From positions 2,986,501-3,050,500 of the forward strand of contig NZ_AP014546.1 of the NCBI RefSeq assembly GCF_016592555.1: a stretch of 64,000 nucleotides of DNA, read 5' to 3'. Made by a program: the position numbers and the translations under genes. The notes under the pieces were generated by a model that worked only from the letters and a program-made list of their open reading frames with translations, made no database searches and was not told where the DNA came from. The stretch's first letter is position 1; each line of letters starts with the position of its first letter. Positions 1 to 9,082 of the stretch are shown piece after piece. Source of the stretch: Neptunomonas japonica JAMM 1380 (GTDB lineage Bacteria > Pseudomonadota > Gammaproteobacteria > Pseudomonadales > Balneatricaceae).

Positions 1-1962
1 GGAATAGAAAACCTTTGCGGGGTCACCTCTAAAGAAGCAATGCTGCATTTTAGTGGGGTATGGAAATGTCTTCATGAAGATGATCGCGCTAATGTCGCTA
101 AGTGCTTAACCAGCCGTTGCGCGGATGATTCATTGTGGACAACGGAGTGTCGAATACTTGATCAGCAAGGCCAAATGAAATGGATACACTTAGCTTCGAC
201 ACCGGAATGGGATCAACACAAACAATTAAAACGCATTAATAGTATCGTTTTAGATATCAGTAGTGAGAAAGAAGCGAACGCACAACTAGAGTTAGCTGGG
301 ATTGCCTTTGCATCAACCAATGAAGGAATAATGGTTGCAGATAATAACAACCATATTGTTGACGTTAACCGCGCATACTGCGAGATGACAGGCTTCTCCA
401 GAGAAGAACTACTCGGAAAAACACCATCCCTACTTAACTCGGGCCGCCATGAAACTCAGTTCTTTGAAAACATTTACGAGACAATTGAAAAACAAGGCTT
501 TTGGCAGGGAGAGCTTTGGAATCGCCGAAGTAACGGTGCTGTATATCCTCAGTGGTTAAATATTAACGCCGTTCATAACATTCAAGGTGAGCTCACACAC
601 TATGTAAGTGTCGCGGCTGATGTAACAAATATTAAAGAATCAGAAGCAAAGCTGCGCCACATGAGCCAGCATGATGCACTTACAGATTTACCCAATAGGC
701 AGCTATTTAAGATACTCCTAGACCATGCTATTGAACACACTAAAGATGAGCAGCATACAGCAGTGCTCATGATAGACCTTGATCGCTTTAAATACGTAAA
801 TGAAACCATGGGGCACCAAGCAGGAGACCAATTACTCATTCAAGTTGCCCGCCGTTTACGAAATGTATTAGCAGATAACAATTTGTTAGCCCGTGTAGGG
901 GGGGATGAGTTCGCCATTATGATCGAAAACTGCTCCCATCAAGGGGAAGTAGAAAGAATAGCGATGCGTATCGTTAGCGCCTTAGAAGGCGCTGTGGATC
1001 TTGATGGACATAACTTTTTCACTACCGCTAGTATTGGCATTTCGCTGTACCCCGAACACGGCTTTGACAGTGAAACCTTGATTAAGAATGCAGATACAGC
1101 AGTCCATCAAGCTAAAGATGACGGACGTAATAACTATGCATTCTATCAACCAGAACAATCACAATTTATTGAGCAGTGGGTTCGTTTAGAACCCGAGCTT
1201 AGAAGAGCACTGGCATTAGACCAATTTAGAGTTTTTTATCAGCCACAAATCAACGCTGAAACCGGCAAGATCTCTGGCGTTGAAGCTCTGCTACGCTGGC
1301 AACATCCAAAAGAAGGGCTAATTCCACCCGGTATGTTTCTTCCTATTGTTGAAGAGATAGGTCTGATGAATCAGGTCGGCAACTGGGTCCTAGAACAAGC
1401 TTGTGCACAAGCTGAAAAATGGAAAAAATCAGGATATCCAAATTTTCGTATTGCGGTGAACATTGCTGGACAACAAATTTTAAGCCACCGGTTAGTTGAT
1501 ATTGTCAAAGAACTACTTGAAAAATATGATATACACCCCGACCAACTAGAATTAGAAATTGTTGAAAACATCGTCATGAAGCATGCCGATGCTGCTCAAC
1601 CCGTGCTTAATGAATTGCGCAACCTCGGCGTTCGCTTAGCATTAGATGACTTTGGGACAGGCTATTCATCCCTCAGTTATCTGAAGATGTTACCCGTCCA
1701 AAAAGTTAAAATTGACCAGTCTTTGGTCAGAGATATTCCCGATGACCCTAACGATGAAGCTATTGCTAGGGCCATTATCGCACTTAGCCATAGCTTAAAT
1801 TTGAGCGTCTGCGCAGAAGGCGTTGAAACAGAAGAACAAAGAAAGTTCTTGAGCGGTGAGCACTGTGATCAATTACAGGGCTACCTAATCAGCAAACCTA
1901 TACCAGCAAACGAACTCAACTTATGGCTAGACCAGCAAGAGAGGCAAGTTGAAGTGCGTTAA
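1..1962 (+). CDS. PAS-GGDEF-EAL cyclic-di-GMP protein, 5' end cut by window
   Basis: The reading frame is open to base 1, so the N-terminus lies outside the window; the first visible ATG is at 40. In order: the end of one PAS/PAC unit, a second PAS domain (about residues 85-200 counted from that ATG), a GGDEF domain with intact GGDEF at about 287-291, and an EAL domain. The EAL landmarks are present: EALLRW, ELEIVEN, the DDFGTGYSSLSYLK loop, the KID lysine and CAEGVET. The usual RxxD inhibitory site five residues before GGDEF is not seen. By family knowledge the GGDEF half makes c-di-GMP and the EAL half hydrolyses it. With both motifs intact, either activity is possible, with PAS sensing upstream. 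No transmembrane segment is visible in this part. The gene converges on the flavodoxin-like gene and overlaps its stop by 4 bp. Confidence 0.95.
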   Translation, partial: GIENLCGVTSKEAMLHFSGVWKCLHEDDRANVAKCLTSRCADDSLWTTECRILDQQGQMKWIHLASTPEWDQHKQLKRINSIVLDISSEKEANAQLELAGIAFASTNEGIMVADNNNHIVDVNRAYCEMTGFSREELLGKTPSLLNSGRHETQFFENIYETIEKQGFWQGELWNRRSNGAVYPQWLNINAVHNIQGELTHYVSVAADVTNIKESEAKLRHMSQHDALTDLPNRQLFKILLDHAIEHTKDEQHTAVLMIDLDRFKYVNETMGHQAGDQLLIQVARRLRNVLADNNLLARVGGDEFAIMIENCSHQGEVERIAMRIVSALEGAVDLDGHNFFTTASIGISLYPEHGFDSETLIKNADTAVHQAKDDGRNNYAFYQPEQSQFIEQWVRLEPELRRALALDQFRVFYQPQINAETGKISGVEALLRWQHPKEGLIPPGMFLPIVEEIGLMNQVGNWVLEQACAQAEKWKKSGYPNFRIAVNIAGQQILSHRLVDIVKELLEKYDIHPDQLELEIVENIVMKHADAAQPVLNELRNLGVRLALDDFGTGYSSLSYLKMLPVQKVKIDQSLVRDIPDDPNDEAIARAIIALSHSLNLSVCAEGVETEEQRKFLSGEHCDQLQGYLISKPIPANELNLWLDQQERQVEVR

Positions 1963-2405
1963 ATTTTTTGGTGCAATAGGCTCATCCATTCAATAACAGC
2001 TTCTTCCGGATCGGGTGTTTCGCAGGCATCGATTATTAACATATCTTGCACGGCAACAGCCTTTAGCTCAGTCATCAGCTCATCCATTTGGCGGCCACCG
2101 TCCGCAAAATTATCATAGGAGCTGTCACCTAAAGCTATTACCCCATATTTTATATGTGAAAGTAGCGGAAACTGATCGCTCAACTGGCTATGAAAAGGTA
2201 ATAAACTATCAGGGATCTCCCCTTCACCGATCGTAGCCGAGCAGATAATAACTACTTCAGTATCTGAGGCCAAAATATCATCAATCGTTGGACGACTAAT
2301 CACTTTAACAAGGTGTCCTAAATCAGCAAATTGATCAGAGGCGTCTTCAGCCACTTGTTGTGCATTTCCATATGTCGATCCCACTAAAAACTTAACACTT
2401 GCCAT
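1959..2405 (-). CDS. MioC-like flavodoxin domain protein
   Basis: A 148-residue single-domain flavodoxin. The FMN phosphate loop is GSTYGNAQ at residues 9-16. The following conserved stretches, SATIGEGEIPDSL and GVIALGDSSYDNFADGG, match the MioC/short-chain flavodoxin group. The length (about 150) is right for MioC-like proteins rather than long-chain flavodoxins. It would be a soluble FMN electron carrier; the partner reductase or acceptor is not in the window. It is convergent with the PAS-GGDEF-EAL gene (4 bp overlap of the ends), so it is not in that operon. Its promoter must lie in the about 160 bp before 2564, shared with the divergent small gene. Confidence 0.85.
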   Translation of the reverse strand: MASVKFLVGSTYGNAQQVAEDASDQFADLGHLVKVISRPTIDDILASDTEVVIICSATIGEGEIPDSLLPFHSQLSDQFPLLSHIKYGVIALGDSSYDNFADGGRQMDELMTELKAVAVQDMLIIDACETPDPEEAVIEWMSLLHQKI

Positions 2406-2563
2406 TTATCAACACCTGTTACTTATATACTTTTTCGACACACTATAAATAAAATAGGTAGGACTAAACACCCGTATTTTATGAGGAAACTTATTTTTAG
2501 CATTAGCGATACCACTAGATAACGCTATACTAATTTTACATTCACCGTCTGTCGGAGCATTAC

Positions 2564-2881
2564 ATGGGAAGCCAAAGCCTGTCCAAACTTCTTAAATCTT
2601 GGGAAGACCACGCATCCAAAGTCAGCCAACAAACAGAGGTCAGCGTTTCCATAAACCAAAGTGATGTTGTTAGGTTAGCCGCACTTGCTGAAGTTTATAA
2701 GCTTCCTGAAAATGACATCATTGCTACACTCATCCACGAAGCGCTCAATGAGCTTGAAGCAAAAATGCCTTATATACCCGGGAAAAAAGTTATTCGAATA
2801 GAAGATGGTGATGAAATTTTTCAGGACACCGGCCCAATGCCTGAATATTTAGCCGCCCAAAAACGCCTCTTACAAAAATAG
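2564..2881 (+). CDS. Small conserved protein of the family often annotated 'type 1 pili tip component'
   Basis: A 105-residue soluble protein with no signal peptide. It is preceded by GGAG seven bases before the ATG. The middle (about residues 25-70, with the block SINQSDVVRLAALAEVYK followed by a predicted helix) looks like a compact helical, possibly ribbon-helix-helix-like fold. The C-terminal block YIPGKKVIRIEDGDEIFQDTG and the ending GPMPEYLAAQKRLL resemble a Pseudomonas family labelled 'type 1 pili tip component'. That label looks dubious, because nothing here resembles a pilin or a secreted protein. The function is unknown. It is divergent from the flavodoxin gene and 76 bp upstream of the CobW-type gene; a Zur-like box lies between them. 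Confidence 0.75.
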   Translation: MGSQSLSKLLKSWEDHASKVSQQTEVSVSINQSDVVRLAALAEVYKLPENDIIATLIHEALNELEAKMPYIPGKKVIRIEDGDEIFQDTGPMPEYLAAQKRLLQK

Positions 2882-2922
2882 TTTATAAGTTTAAGTATTG
2901 TATTAATGGGCATGATCATCGA

Positions 2923-2945
2923 AAACTGTTACTTTATAACATTTC
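2923..2945 (+). promoter_or_regulatory. Candidate Zur box upstream of CobW-type GTPase
   Basis: The right half-site TATAACATTTC matches the gammaproteobacterial Zur half-site 11/11. The left half (2923-2933) matches 7 of 11 positions of the reverse complement, with one central base. The box ends 12 bp before the ATG of the COG0523 gene, so bound repressor would block expression. COG0523 zinc chaperones are commonly under Zur control, which fits. This is by-eye matching only. Confidence 0.6.
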
Positions 2946-2957
2946 GGTCTATTTTTC

Positions 2958-3956
2958 ATGCTCACAAACATTCCTACCAATATTATTACAGGCTTCTTAG
3001 GTGTTGGTAAAACAACAGCGCTTAATCAACTTATAGCTCAAAAGCCAGCAGATGAAACGTGGGCCATTGTCGTTAACGAATTTGGGCAAGTAGGCGTCGA
3101 TCAAACATTACTGCCTGAAAAGTCGGGCTTACAGATTAAAGAGATAGCAGGTGGCTGTGTCTGTTGTGCCCTAGGTCCAGCACTAACCATCAGCTTAGCG
3201 ATGCTGATCCGGCGTACCCAGCCTGATCGTATCATTATAGAACCGACCGGATTAGGACACCCTGAAGGCTTAATCGACATATTGCAAAGCGAGTCATTTA
3301 AGGACGTCCTTTCACTGCGTAGTATTATTTGTTTATTAGATCCACGGGTCTTAGAGCAACCTGAAGTGTTACGCCATCAAGCTTTTATTGATCAATTAAA
3401 TCTTGCCGATGTCGTTGTATTAAATAAATGCGACCTTGCTACATCAGAACAAGTAAATGAAGCACAACAACTCTCTGAACAGATGTTCCCGCCAAAACAG
3501 CAGGTTGTTCAAGCAACTCAAAGCTCATTTGATATCCAATTACTCGATCTTGCACGCAATACATCGCTGAAATCAAGCCACCCTGATGCACACAAGCACA
3601 ACACAACAAACACAGCGCTTCCCTCACTATTTCTTGCTCAACCAGGAAAGCCGATAAAAAAAACGGGGTCCAATAAAGATGCATTTAGCTGTGGTTGGGT
3701 TTTTCATCCTGATGATCAATTTGAACATGATCGCTTACTAGAACTTCTGAACTCACTAAACAATGTTTGGCGCTTAAAAGGTGTCTTTAGAATCGGACAC
3801 GCACGAGTCTTATATAACCGAGTACTTGATGAAACGACCACTCAACCGATTGCATGGCGACGAGATTCAAGGCTAGAGCTTATTACACAAACTCAACTCG
3901 ACTGGGATGAGATTGAAAGCAAGCTAATCAGCATCATTAAAAAGCAGCCATCTTAA
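2958..3956 (+). CDS. CobW/COG0523-family GTP-dependent metallochaperone (zinc type likely)
   Basis: A 332-residue G3E GTPase. The Walker A motif is GFLGVGKTT at residues 12-20. The metal-binding CxCC motif (C67, C69, C70) follows, then a Walker B/switch region with EPTGLGHP and the base-specificity motif NKCD. A C-terminal CobW_C-like domain (about 235-325) follows; there is no long His-rich linker. Family members use GTP hydrolysis to deliver or manage metals. The Zur-like box 12 bp upstream argues for zinc rather than cobalt or nitrile hydratase maturation (inference). No strong Shine-Dalgarno sequence precedes the ATG, which is the first Met ahead of the P-loop at the usual distance. It may be monocistronic. 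Confidence 0.9.
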   Translation: MLTNIPTNIITGFLGVGKTTALNQLIAQKPADETWAIVVNEFGQVGVDQTLLPEKSGLQIKEIAGGCVCCALGPALTISLAMLIRRTQPDRIIIEPTGLGHPEGLIDILQSESFKDVLSLRSIICLLDPRVLEQPEVLRHQAFIDQLNLADVVVLNKCDLATSEQVNEAQQLSEQMFPPKQQVVQATQSSFDIQLLDLARNTSLKSSHPDAHKHNTTNTALPSLFLAQPGKPIKKTGSNKDAFSCGWVFHPDDQFEHDRLLELLNSLNNVWRLKGVFRIGHARVLYNRVLDETTTQPIAWRRDSRLELITQTQLDWDEIESKLISIIKKQPS

Positions 3957-4042
3957 TGCCTAATGAATAATCAACCTCTCGGCTGCCCCCTATCAGAAAA
4001 GGCTGATATAATTCGCGTCTAATATGTTAACGGGTTGAAAAA

Positions 4043-5701
4043 ATGCCACATCTTGCTGCTAACAAGCGACGTATTCCAAAACTAATCACTATCATGACAT
4101 TACTCATTCTATTATTGAGTAACGTGTCACGTGCTGAAGAGTCTGTATGGGAATATGAGATGCAGCCCGGAGACAATATTTGGAAGATTGCGCATGAATT
4201 GCTCACTGATTGGCGCAGCTGGCAAGAAGTAGAACGTTTAAATAATGTAAACAATGATCGTTTGATGGCTGCAGGTACCATTTTACGCATCCCGACATCA
4301 ATGATTCAGCGTCGCCAAGCACGCATTCAACTGATTGAAGTATCAGGTCCTGTAACCTTAATCAGCGCAGCTGACAAATCTGAGAAATCACTTACAGACC
4401 AAACCCTTCAGGAGGGTGATTTAATAAAAACAGGAAGCAATGCCAGTGCTTTATTAAAGTTTGAAGATAATACTCAAATTTTACTGAACGCTGAAAGTGA
4501 GTTCGTTATCAACCAAGCAAGCATCATTGGCTCTAATCGAAATGTTATTGATATCAACGTACTCCTAAAGGCCGGCGAAGCTGAAATTCGAGCTAACCCT
4601 GCTCAATCGCCAGGTTCTCGCTTTGTCATTGAAACACCTTCCGCTTTCGCAACCACTCGTGGCACGGTATATCGTATTCGAGCTGATAAAACTCAAACAG
4701 CAGCCGAGGTAACACAAGGCAGAATCGATGTTGCTAATACCTTAGGCAGCACGAAAGTACGTCAAAAATTTGGAACGTTAACTACGAAAAATTCTGCACC
4801 ACAAAAGCCAAAACGGTTATTAGTGGCACCGGCCGTTCCTACAATTAAAACTATTCATTATTTACCCGCTCGCCTTAGCTGGAATGAAATTACGGGCGCC
4901 GTTTCCTACCGTAGTCAACTATCAGACCAAGAAGAGTTTTCGCGTATAATTTTGGATAACTTAGGTAAGCCTGCAAAACTAAACATCCCAGCTTCGCTAA
5001 AAGATGGTCAGTACTGGCTTCGCGTAAAAGCCGCTGATGCAAATGGACTACAGGGTTTAGAGTCATTACAAAGCTTTACTATTGACGCAAGACCATTTCC
5101 ACCAAGCATTCAATCACCGCGCCCTAAAGATCCTGTATACACGGGAAAAACAACGTTTGTTTGGACTCAGCCAGAAGAAGCCAAAGAGTACCGTTTTGAG
5201 CTTTCTTCCGAGGACGATTTCACCAGTTTAACCCATCCCGCCAGCATACTGAACGATCAGCAGCTCACCACCAGCATTGCAAAAGCGGGAGTGTACTTCT
5301 GGCGAGTGACCAGCATTAATGCAGAGGGAAAAGTAGGCCCTCGTGGTCATATCAATCAAATAACCGTCAGGCCTACACCCGCTACGCCGGACCTTAGAGA
5401 GCCGACAACAAGCAAAACAGAACTGGGATTTTCTTGGAAAGAGGATGAAACTGCTACTCACTACCAGATTCAACTAGCGAATAATAAAGACTTTAGTAAG
5501 ATTATTGCTGATAAAGAAGTCAGTACGGCTGAGGCAACGTTAAAGAAACCTGCTTCAGGCACTTACTTCATGCGCGTTCGCGGTTTTGATAGTGACAATT
5601 ATGCGGGAAGTTGGTCAAGTACACAGAAAATAGAAGTACCAGTTGATAGCTATATGCCTGCTATTATCTGGAGCACTCTTGCTCTTATTATTCTGTTGTA
5701 A
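4043..5701 (+). CDS. LysM and FecR-domain envelope protein with FN3-like repeats
   Basis: A 552-residue envelope protein. Residues 1-31 form a signal peptide or N-terminal anchor. A LysM module follows (about 35-90, QPGDNIWKIA...LRIP), which normally binds peptidoglycan. A FecR-type beta domain covers about 100-235 (EGDLIKTG, TTRGTVYRI). Two or three fibronectin-III-like modules occupy about 270-535. A hydrophobic segment ends the protein (IIWSTLALIILL), only two or three residues from the stop. The next gene starts 17 bp downstream and encodes a CHASE2 protein. FecR-domain proteins commonly sit beside CHASE2 cyclases, so the pair probably forms an envelope sensing unit (inference). A TATAAT at 4007-4012 could be the -10 element. 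Confidence 0.88.
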   Translation: MPHLAANKRRIPKLITIMTLLILLLSNVSRAEESVWEYEMQPGDNIWKIAHELLTDWRSWQEVERLNNVNNDRLMAAGTILRIPTSMIQRRQARIQLIEVSGPVTLISAADKSEKSLTDQTLQEGDLIKTGSNASALLKFEDNTQILLNAESEFVINQASIIGSNRNVIDINVLLKAGEAEIRANPAQSPGSRFVIETPSAFATTRGTVYRIRADKTQTAAEVTQGRIDVANTLGSTKVRQKFGTLTTKNSAPQKPKRLLVAPAVPTIKTIHYLPARLSWNEITGAVSYRSQLSDQEEFSRIILDNLGKPAKLNIPASLKDGQYWLRVKAADANGLQGLESLQSFTIDARPFPPSIQSPRPKDPVYTGKTTFVWTQPEEAKEYRFELSSEDDFTSLTHPASILNDQQLTTSIAKAGVYFWRVTSINAEGKVGPRGHINQITVRPTPATPDLREPTTSKTELGFSWKEDETATHYQIQLANNKDFSKIIADKEVSTAEATLKKPASGTYFMRVRGFDSDNYAGSWSSTQKIEVPVDSYMPAIIWSTLALIILL

Positions 5702-5718
5702 GTGAACACTGCTACTAC

Positions 5719-7359
5719 ATGAATCTTTTCCGCCAAAAAGATATAGGTTTTCTACTCTGCCAGGCATTTGTGCTCATCATTGCATTTATGCCTGTACAGA
5801 CCACATTTGAAAACTTTCTCTACGATTTATTCAGCCAAAAAGACCTAAACCATGCCTCTGATGAGCTCGTCATCATTGATATTGATGATAAAAGTCTTGA
5901 AGCATTAGGACGCTGGCCTTGGCCTCGTTACTTGCACGCTGAAATGATCCAAAAGTTAGACATGGAAGGCGCCGCTGTTATCGGTTATAACATCGCCTTT
6001 GTTGAGCCCGATAACACGCCTAACTCTCACGACCCAATACTCAAGCAAGCTATTGCTGATCACGGCAATGTAGTTTTGCCAGTTTTTGCTGAGCGCGGTT
6101 CTCTTATCTATCCCTTCAGAGGAAAAGTAGCTATCCCTGGTAGTTCGTTAGGGCATGTGGATGTAGAAGTGGATAACGATGGCTATGTACGACGAACTTA
6201 CCTAAAAGCAGGTATAGACACACCACAGTGGCCTGCATTTGGATTAGCAGCTTTACATGGCCTCACGCCCTACTCTGGCTTTTTACCTGGCACCCGCAGC
6301 CCTTCTTCACGTGTCGGTATTAATAGCAAGTGGATGCGAGATTTAGAAGTTTTAGTACCTTTTCACCGCAATCCAAAATCGTATCAGCATTTTAGTTTTA
6401 TCGACGTTCTAGAAGGCAGCGATTACAAAAAGACCTTTACTAACAAAACAGTGTTAGTTGGTATTGAAGCAACAGGTTTGGAACCGACATTTTTAGTACC
6501 AATCAAAAATAACCGAGAAATGTTATCGGGAACCGCGTTACAAGCAAACTTATATACAGCACTTAATAACAGCTCGTTACTAACTCCGATTCTACCAATC
6601 TGGGGAGTATCTTACGCCGTCCTAATTACCGCATTAAGCTACAGTATTCTTTTCTTTTTAACACGCTTCCCCGTCATCCGATACATAGCGATTGTAGTAG
6701 GTATAGGCTTACTCATGTTACCGGTAGTAGCAGTCAATTATGGCTACTGGTTACCACTAGCACCTGCTGTTGGCGGTGTAACCTTGGTTATTGTCATGCT
6801 GATTTCAAGGATGCTAAATAGTGCAGGTATACAGCGACGCAACGATAATATTACAGACCTATCTAACCACCGGATGTTTGAAGAAACCTTAAAGTTAGAA
6901 TGGGAGCAAAGCCTGCGAAAACACACACCGCTATCCTTAATACTGCTCGAAGTGGATTACTTTAAACGTTTCGTTGACACTTTTGGTCCCGAACGTGGCG
7001 ATTGGCTACTTGCCCGCATAAGCCCGATATTACAAAGCCATAAACGCAAAACACGCGATTTTGTTGCCCGTTACGATGAAGACACATTTGCAATTTTACT
7101 GCCTATAACACCCAATAACATTGCGTTATCAATAGCAGAGAAAATTCGTAAAGACATAGAAGAGCTACAAATTGAGCACACTGGATCAGAGTCAGCAAAA
7201 ATAATAACGGCAAGTATTGGCATTGCCACAACCCATACACCGACCCAAGCAGCAGGAAGCGATACCAATAGGGACGCCTTTGTTCTTAAGAGCTTAAAAG
7301 CGGTATCTAAAGCACACTTACAAGGTGGTAACCGCCTTCACAACACCGAAACCGTCTAG
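5719..7359 (+). CDS. CHASE2 sensor protein with degenerate GGDEF domain
   Basis: A 546-residue protein: one N-terminal membrane helix (about 9-28), an extracytoplasmic CHASE2 domain (about 35-280, including DIDDKSLEALGRWPWPR), three membrane helices (about 290-365), then a GGDEF fold (about 375-540). The catalytic signature is lost. GGDEF reads DEDTF at residues 453-457, and the first acidic metal site of the usual DxD reads EVD. It is therefore probably not an active diguanylate cyclase; it may bind GTP or a partner, or only transmit a signal. It is co-transcribed with the LysM/FecR gene and followed by a strong terminator at 7375-7398. Confidence 0.9.
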   Translation: MNLFRQKDIGFLLCQAFVLIIAFMPVQTTFENFLYDLFSQKDLNHASDELVIIDIDDKSLEALGRWPWPRYLHAEMIQKLDMEGAAVIGYNIAFVEPDNTPNSHDPILKQAIADHGNVVLPVFAERGSLIYPFRGKVAIPGSSLGHVDVEVDNDGYVRRTYLKAGIDTPQWPAFGLAALHGLTPYSGFLPGTRSPSSRVGINSKWMRDLEVLVPFHRNPKSYQHFSFIDVLEGSDYKKTFTNKTVLVGIEATGLEPTFLVPIKNNREMLSGTALQANLYTALNNSSLLTPILPIWGVSYAVLITALSYSILFFLTRFPVIRYIAIVVGIGLLMLPVVAVNYGYWLPLAPAVGGVTLVIVMLISRMLNSAGIQRRNDNITDLSNHRMFEETLKLEWEQSLRKHTPLSLILLEVDYFKRFVDTFGPERGDWLLARISPILQSHKRKTRDFVARYDEDTFAILLPITPNNIALSIAEKIRKDIEELQIEHTGSESAKIITASIGIATTHTPTQAAGSDTNRDAFVLKSLKAVSKAHLQGGNRLHNTETV

Positions 7360-7374
7360 TAAAAGTAAGTATAA

Positions 7375-7398
7375 AAAAAGCGGCCTAAGCCGCTTTTT
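7375..7398. terminator. Bidirectional rho-independent terminator
   Basis: The stem AAAAAGCGGC / GCCGCTTTTT has a 4-base loop (CTAA) and runs of A and T on both sides. It lies between the convergent CHASE2 gene (+) and the fumarase gene (-) and can serve both. Confidence 0.9.
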
Positions 7399-7414
7399 AT
7401 TTATTGCTTAAACA

Positions 7415-8920
7415 CTATGCTTGCGTGGCAATAATATCTTTCCATTTTGCAGGGCCGGTATTGTGAACAGACTCGCCATTCACATCTACGGCAACCGTTA
7501 CTGGCATATCTTTCACTTCGAATTCATAAATAGCTTCCATACCCATTTCTGGGAATGCCAACACCTTAGAACCAACAATAGCCTTAGAAACCAGATAAGC
7601 AGCGCCACCAACAGCCATCAGATATACAGCTTGATTATCCTTAATCGCTTCTATCGCCGTAGGACCACGTTCAGATTTGCCGATCATACCTAGTAATCCA
7701 GTACTTTCTAAAATCTGGCGTGTAAATTTATCCATACGTGTTGACGTTGTCGGACCTGCAGGACCAACGACTTCATCGCCTACTGGATCAACGGGGCCAA
7801 CGTAGTAAATAAATCGGCCTTTAAGATCAACAGGAAGCTCTTCACCGTTATTGAGCATTTCAATCATGCGCTTATGTGCAGCATCACGACCAGTAAGCAT
7901 TTTACCGTTAAGTAAAACAGTCTCGCCTACTTTCCAGTCTTTGACATCTTCTGGCGTAATCTCATCCAAATTCACACGACGAGTACTAGCACCTACCTCA
8001 AAAGTAACTTCTGGCCAATCATCCAAGTTCGGAGGTGTAAGAACCGCAGGACCATTTCCATCAAGCGTAAAGTGAGTATGTCGTGTTGCTGCACAGTTAG
8101 GAATCATAGCAACCGGCAAAGAAGCAGCATGAGTTGGGTAATCCATAATTTTCACATCAAGGATTGTAGTAAGACCACCTAGACCCTGAGCACCAATGCC
8201 CAACGCATTGACTGCATCCATAATTTCAAGACGCAGCTCTTCTATGCGATTCTGAGGCCCACGTTCACGCAGTTCGTGAATATCGATAGAGCCCATCAAT
8301 GATTCTTTAGCCAACACAGCTGCTTTTTCAGCCGTACCACCAATACCTATACCCAACATACCTGGAGGACACCAACCAGCGCCCATTGTAGGAACCGTTT
8401 TAACAACCCAATCAACAATACTGTCGGATGGGTTTAGCATCACCATTTTAGATTTGTTCTCAGAACCACCGCCTTTTGCTGCGATATGTACTTCAACTTC
8501 TGCCCCATCCACTATTTCATAATGGATAACTGCAGGAGTGTTATCTTTGGTATTTTGACGTTTTCCGGCAGGATCAGCCAAAATAGAAGCACGCAATACG
8601 TTATCTGGGTGCATATAAGCACGACGTACGCCTTCATTCACCATCTCGGTAACACCGATTTTGGCATCCCACTGAACATCCATACCGATTTTAAGGAACA
8701 CGGTAACAATACCAGTATCCTGGCAAATAGGACGGTGCCCTTCTGCGCACATACGTGAATTAATCAAAATCTGAGCCATCGCATCCTTAGACGCTTGGTT
8801 CTCTTCTTTCAAGTATGCTTCGTGCACCCCTTTGATAAAATCAAGTGGGTGATAATAGGAGATAAACTGTAACGCATCTGCGATGCTATCGACGAAATCG
8901 TCTTGGCGAATAACGCTCAT
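7415..8920 (-). CDS. fumA: Class I (iron-sulfur) fumarate hydratase
   Basis: Catalyses reversible hydration of fumarate to L-malate in the TCA cycle. The 501-residue product has the layout of class I fumarases of the Pseudomonas type. Cluster cysteines C66 (PICQDTG), C184 (GWCPPG) and C276 (PNCAATRH) would hold the oxygen-labile 4Fe-4S cluster. The C-terminal beta domain carries the KGRFIYYVGPVDPVGDEVVG region. An ATG 33 bp further upstream is in frame. I chose 8920 because GGAGAG precedes it and because related proteins begin MxVIxQDD. The enzyme is cytosolic. It stands alone between the terminator at 7375-7398 and the cyclase gene at 9083. Confidence 0.95.
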   Translation of the reverse strand: MSVIRQDDFVDSIADALQFISYYHPLDFIKGVHEAYLKEENQASKDAMAQILINSRMCAEGHRPICQDTGIVTVFLKIGMDVQWDAKIGVTEMVNEGVRRAYMHPDNVLRASILADPAGKRQNTKDNTPAVIHYEIVDGAEVEVHIAAKGGGSENKSKMVMLNPSDSIVDWVVKTVPTMGAGWCPPGMLGIGIGGTAEKAAVLAKESLMGSIDIHELRERGPQNRIEELRLEIMDAVNALGIGAQGLGGLTTILDVKIMDYPTHAASLPVAMIPNCAATRHTHFTLDGNGPAVLTPPNLDDWPEVTFEVGASTRRVNLDEITPEDVKDWKVGETVLLNGKMLTGRDAAHKRMIEMLNNGEELPVDLKGRFIYYVGPVDPVGDEVVGPAGPTTSTRMDKFTRQILESTGLLGMIGKSERGPTAIEAIKDNQAVYLMAVGGAAYLVSKAIVGSKVLAFPEMGMEAIYEFEVKDMPVTVAVDVNGESVHNTGPAKWKDIIATQA

Positions 8921-9082
8921 TCGAGGCTCTCCACTGCTCTGGTTCTTTATCATGATTGGCTCTCATGAGCCTATGTGTGGCAGGATTATACACCAAATCA
9001 ATCACTATGCGGGGTTGGGCGTTAGTCTTAACTTGGAATAAGCAGGGACCAATATCTTCGTTAATATTAGGAGGTTAATGAT

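Noticed and set aside
5719..7359. CHASE2 adenylate cyclase
   Set aside because: The C-terminal domain is a GGDEF fold (DEDTF signature), not a class III cyclase domain.
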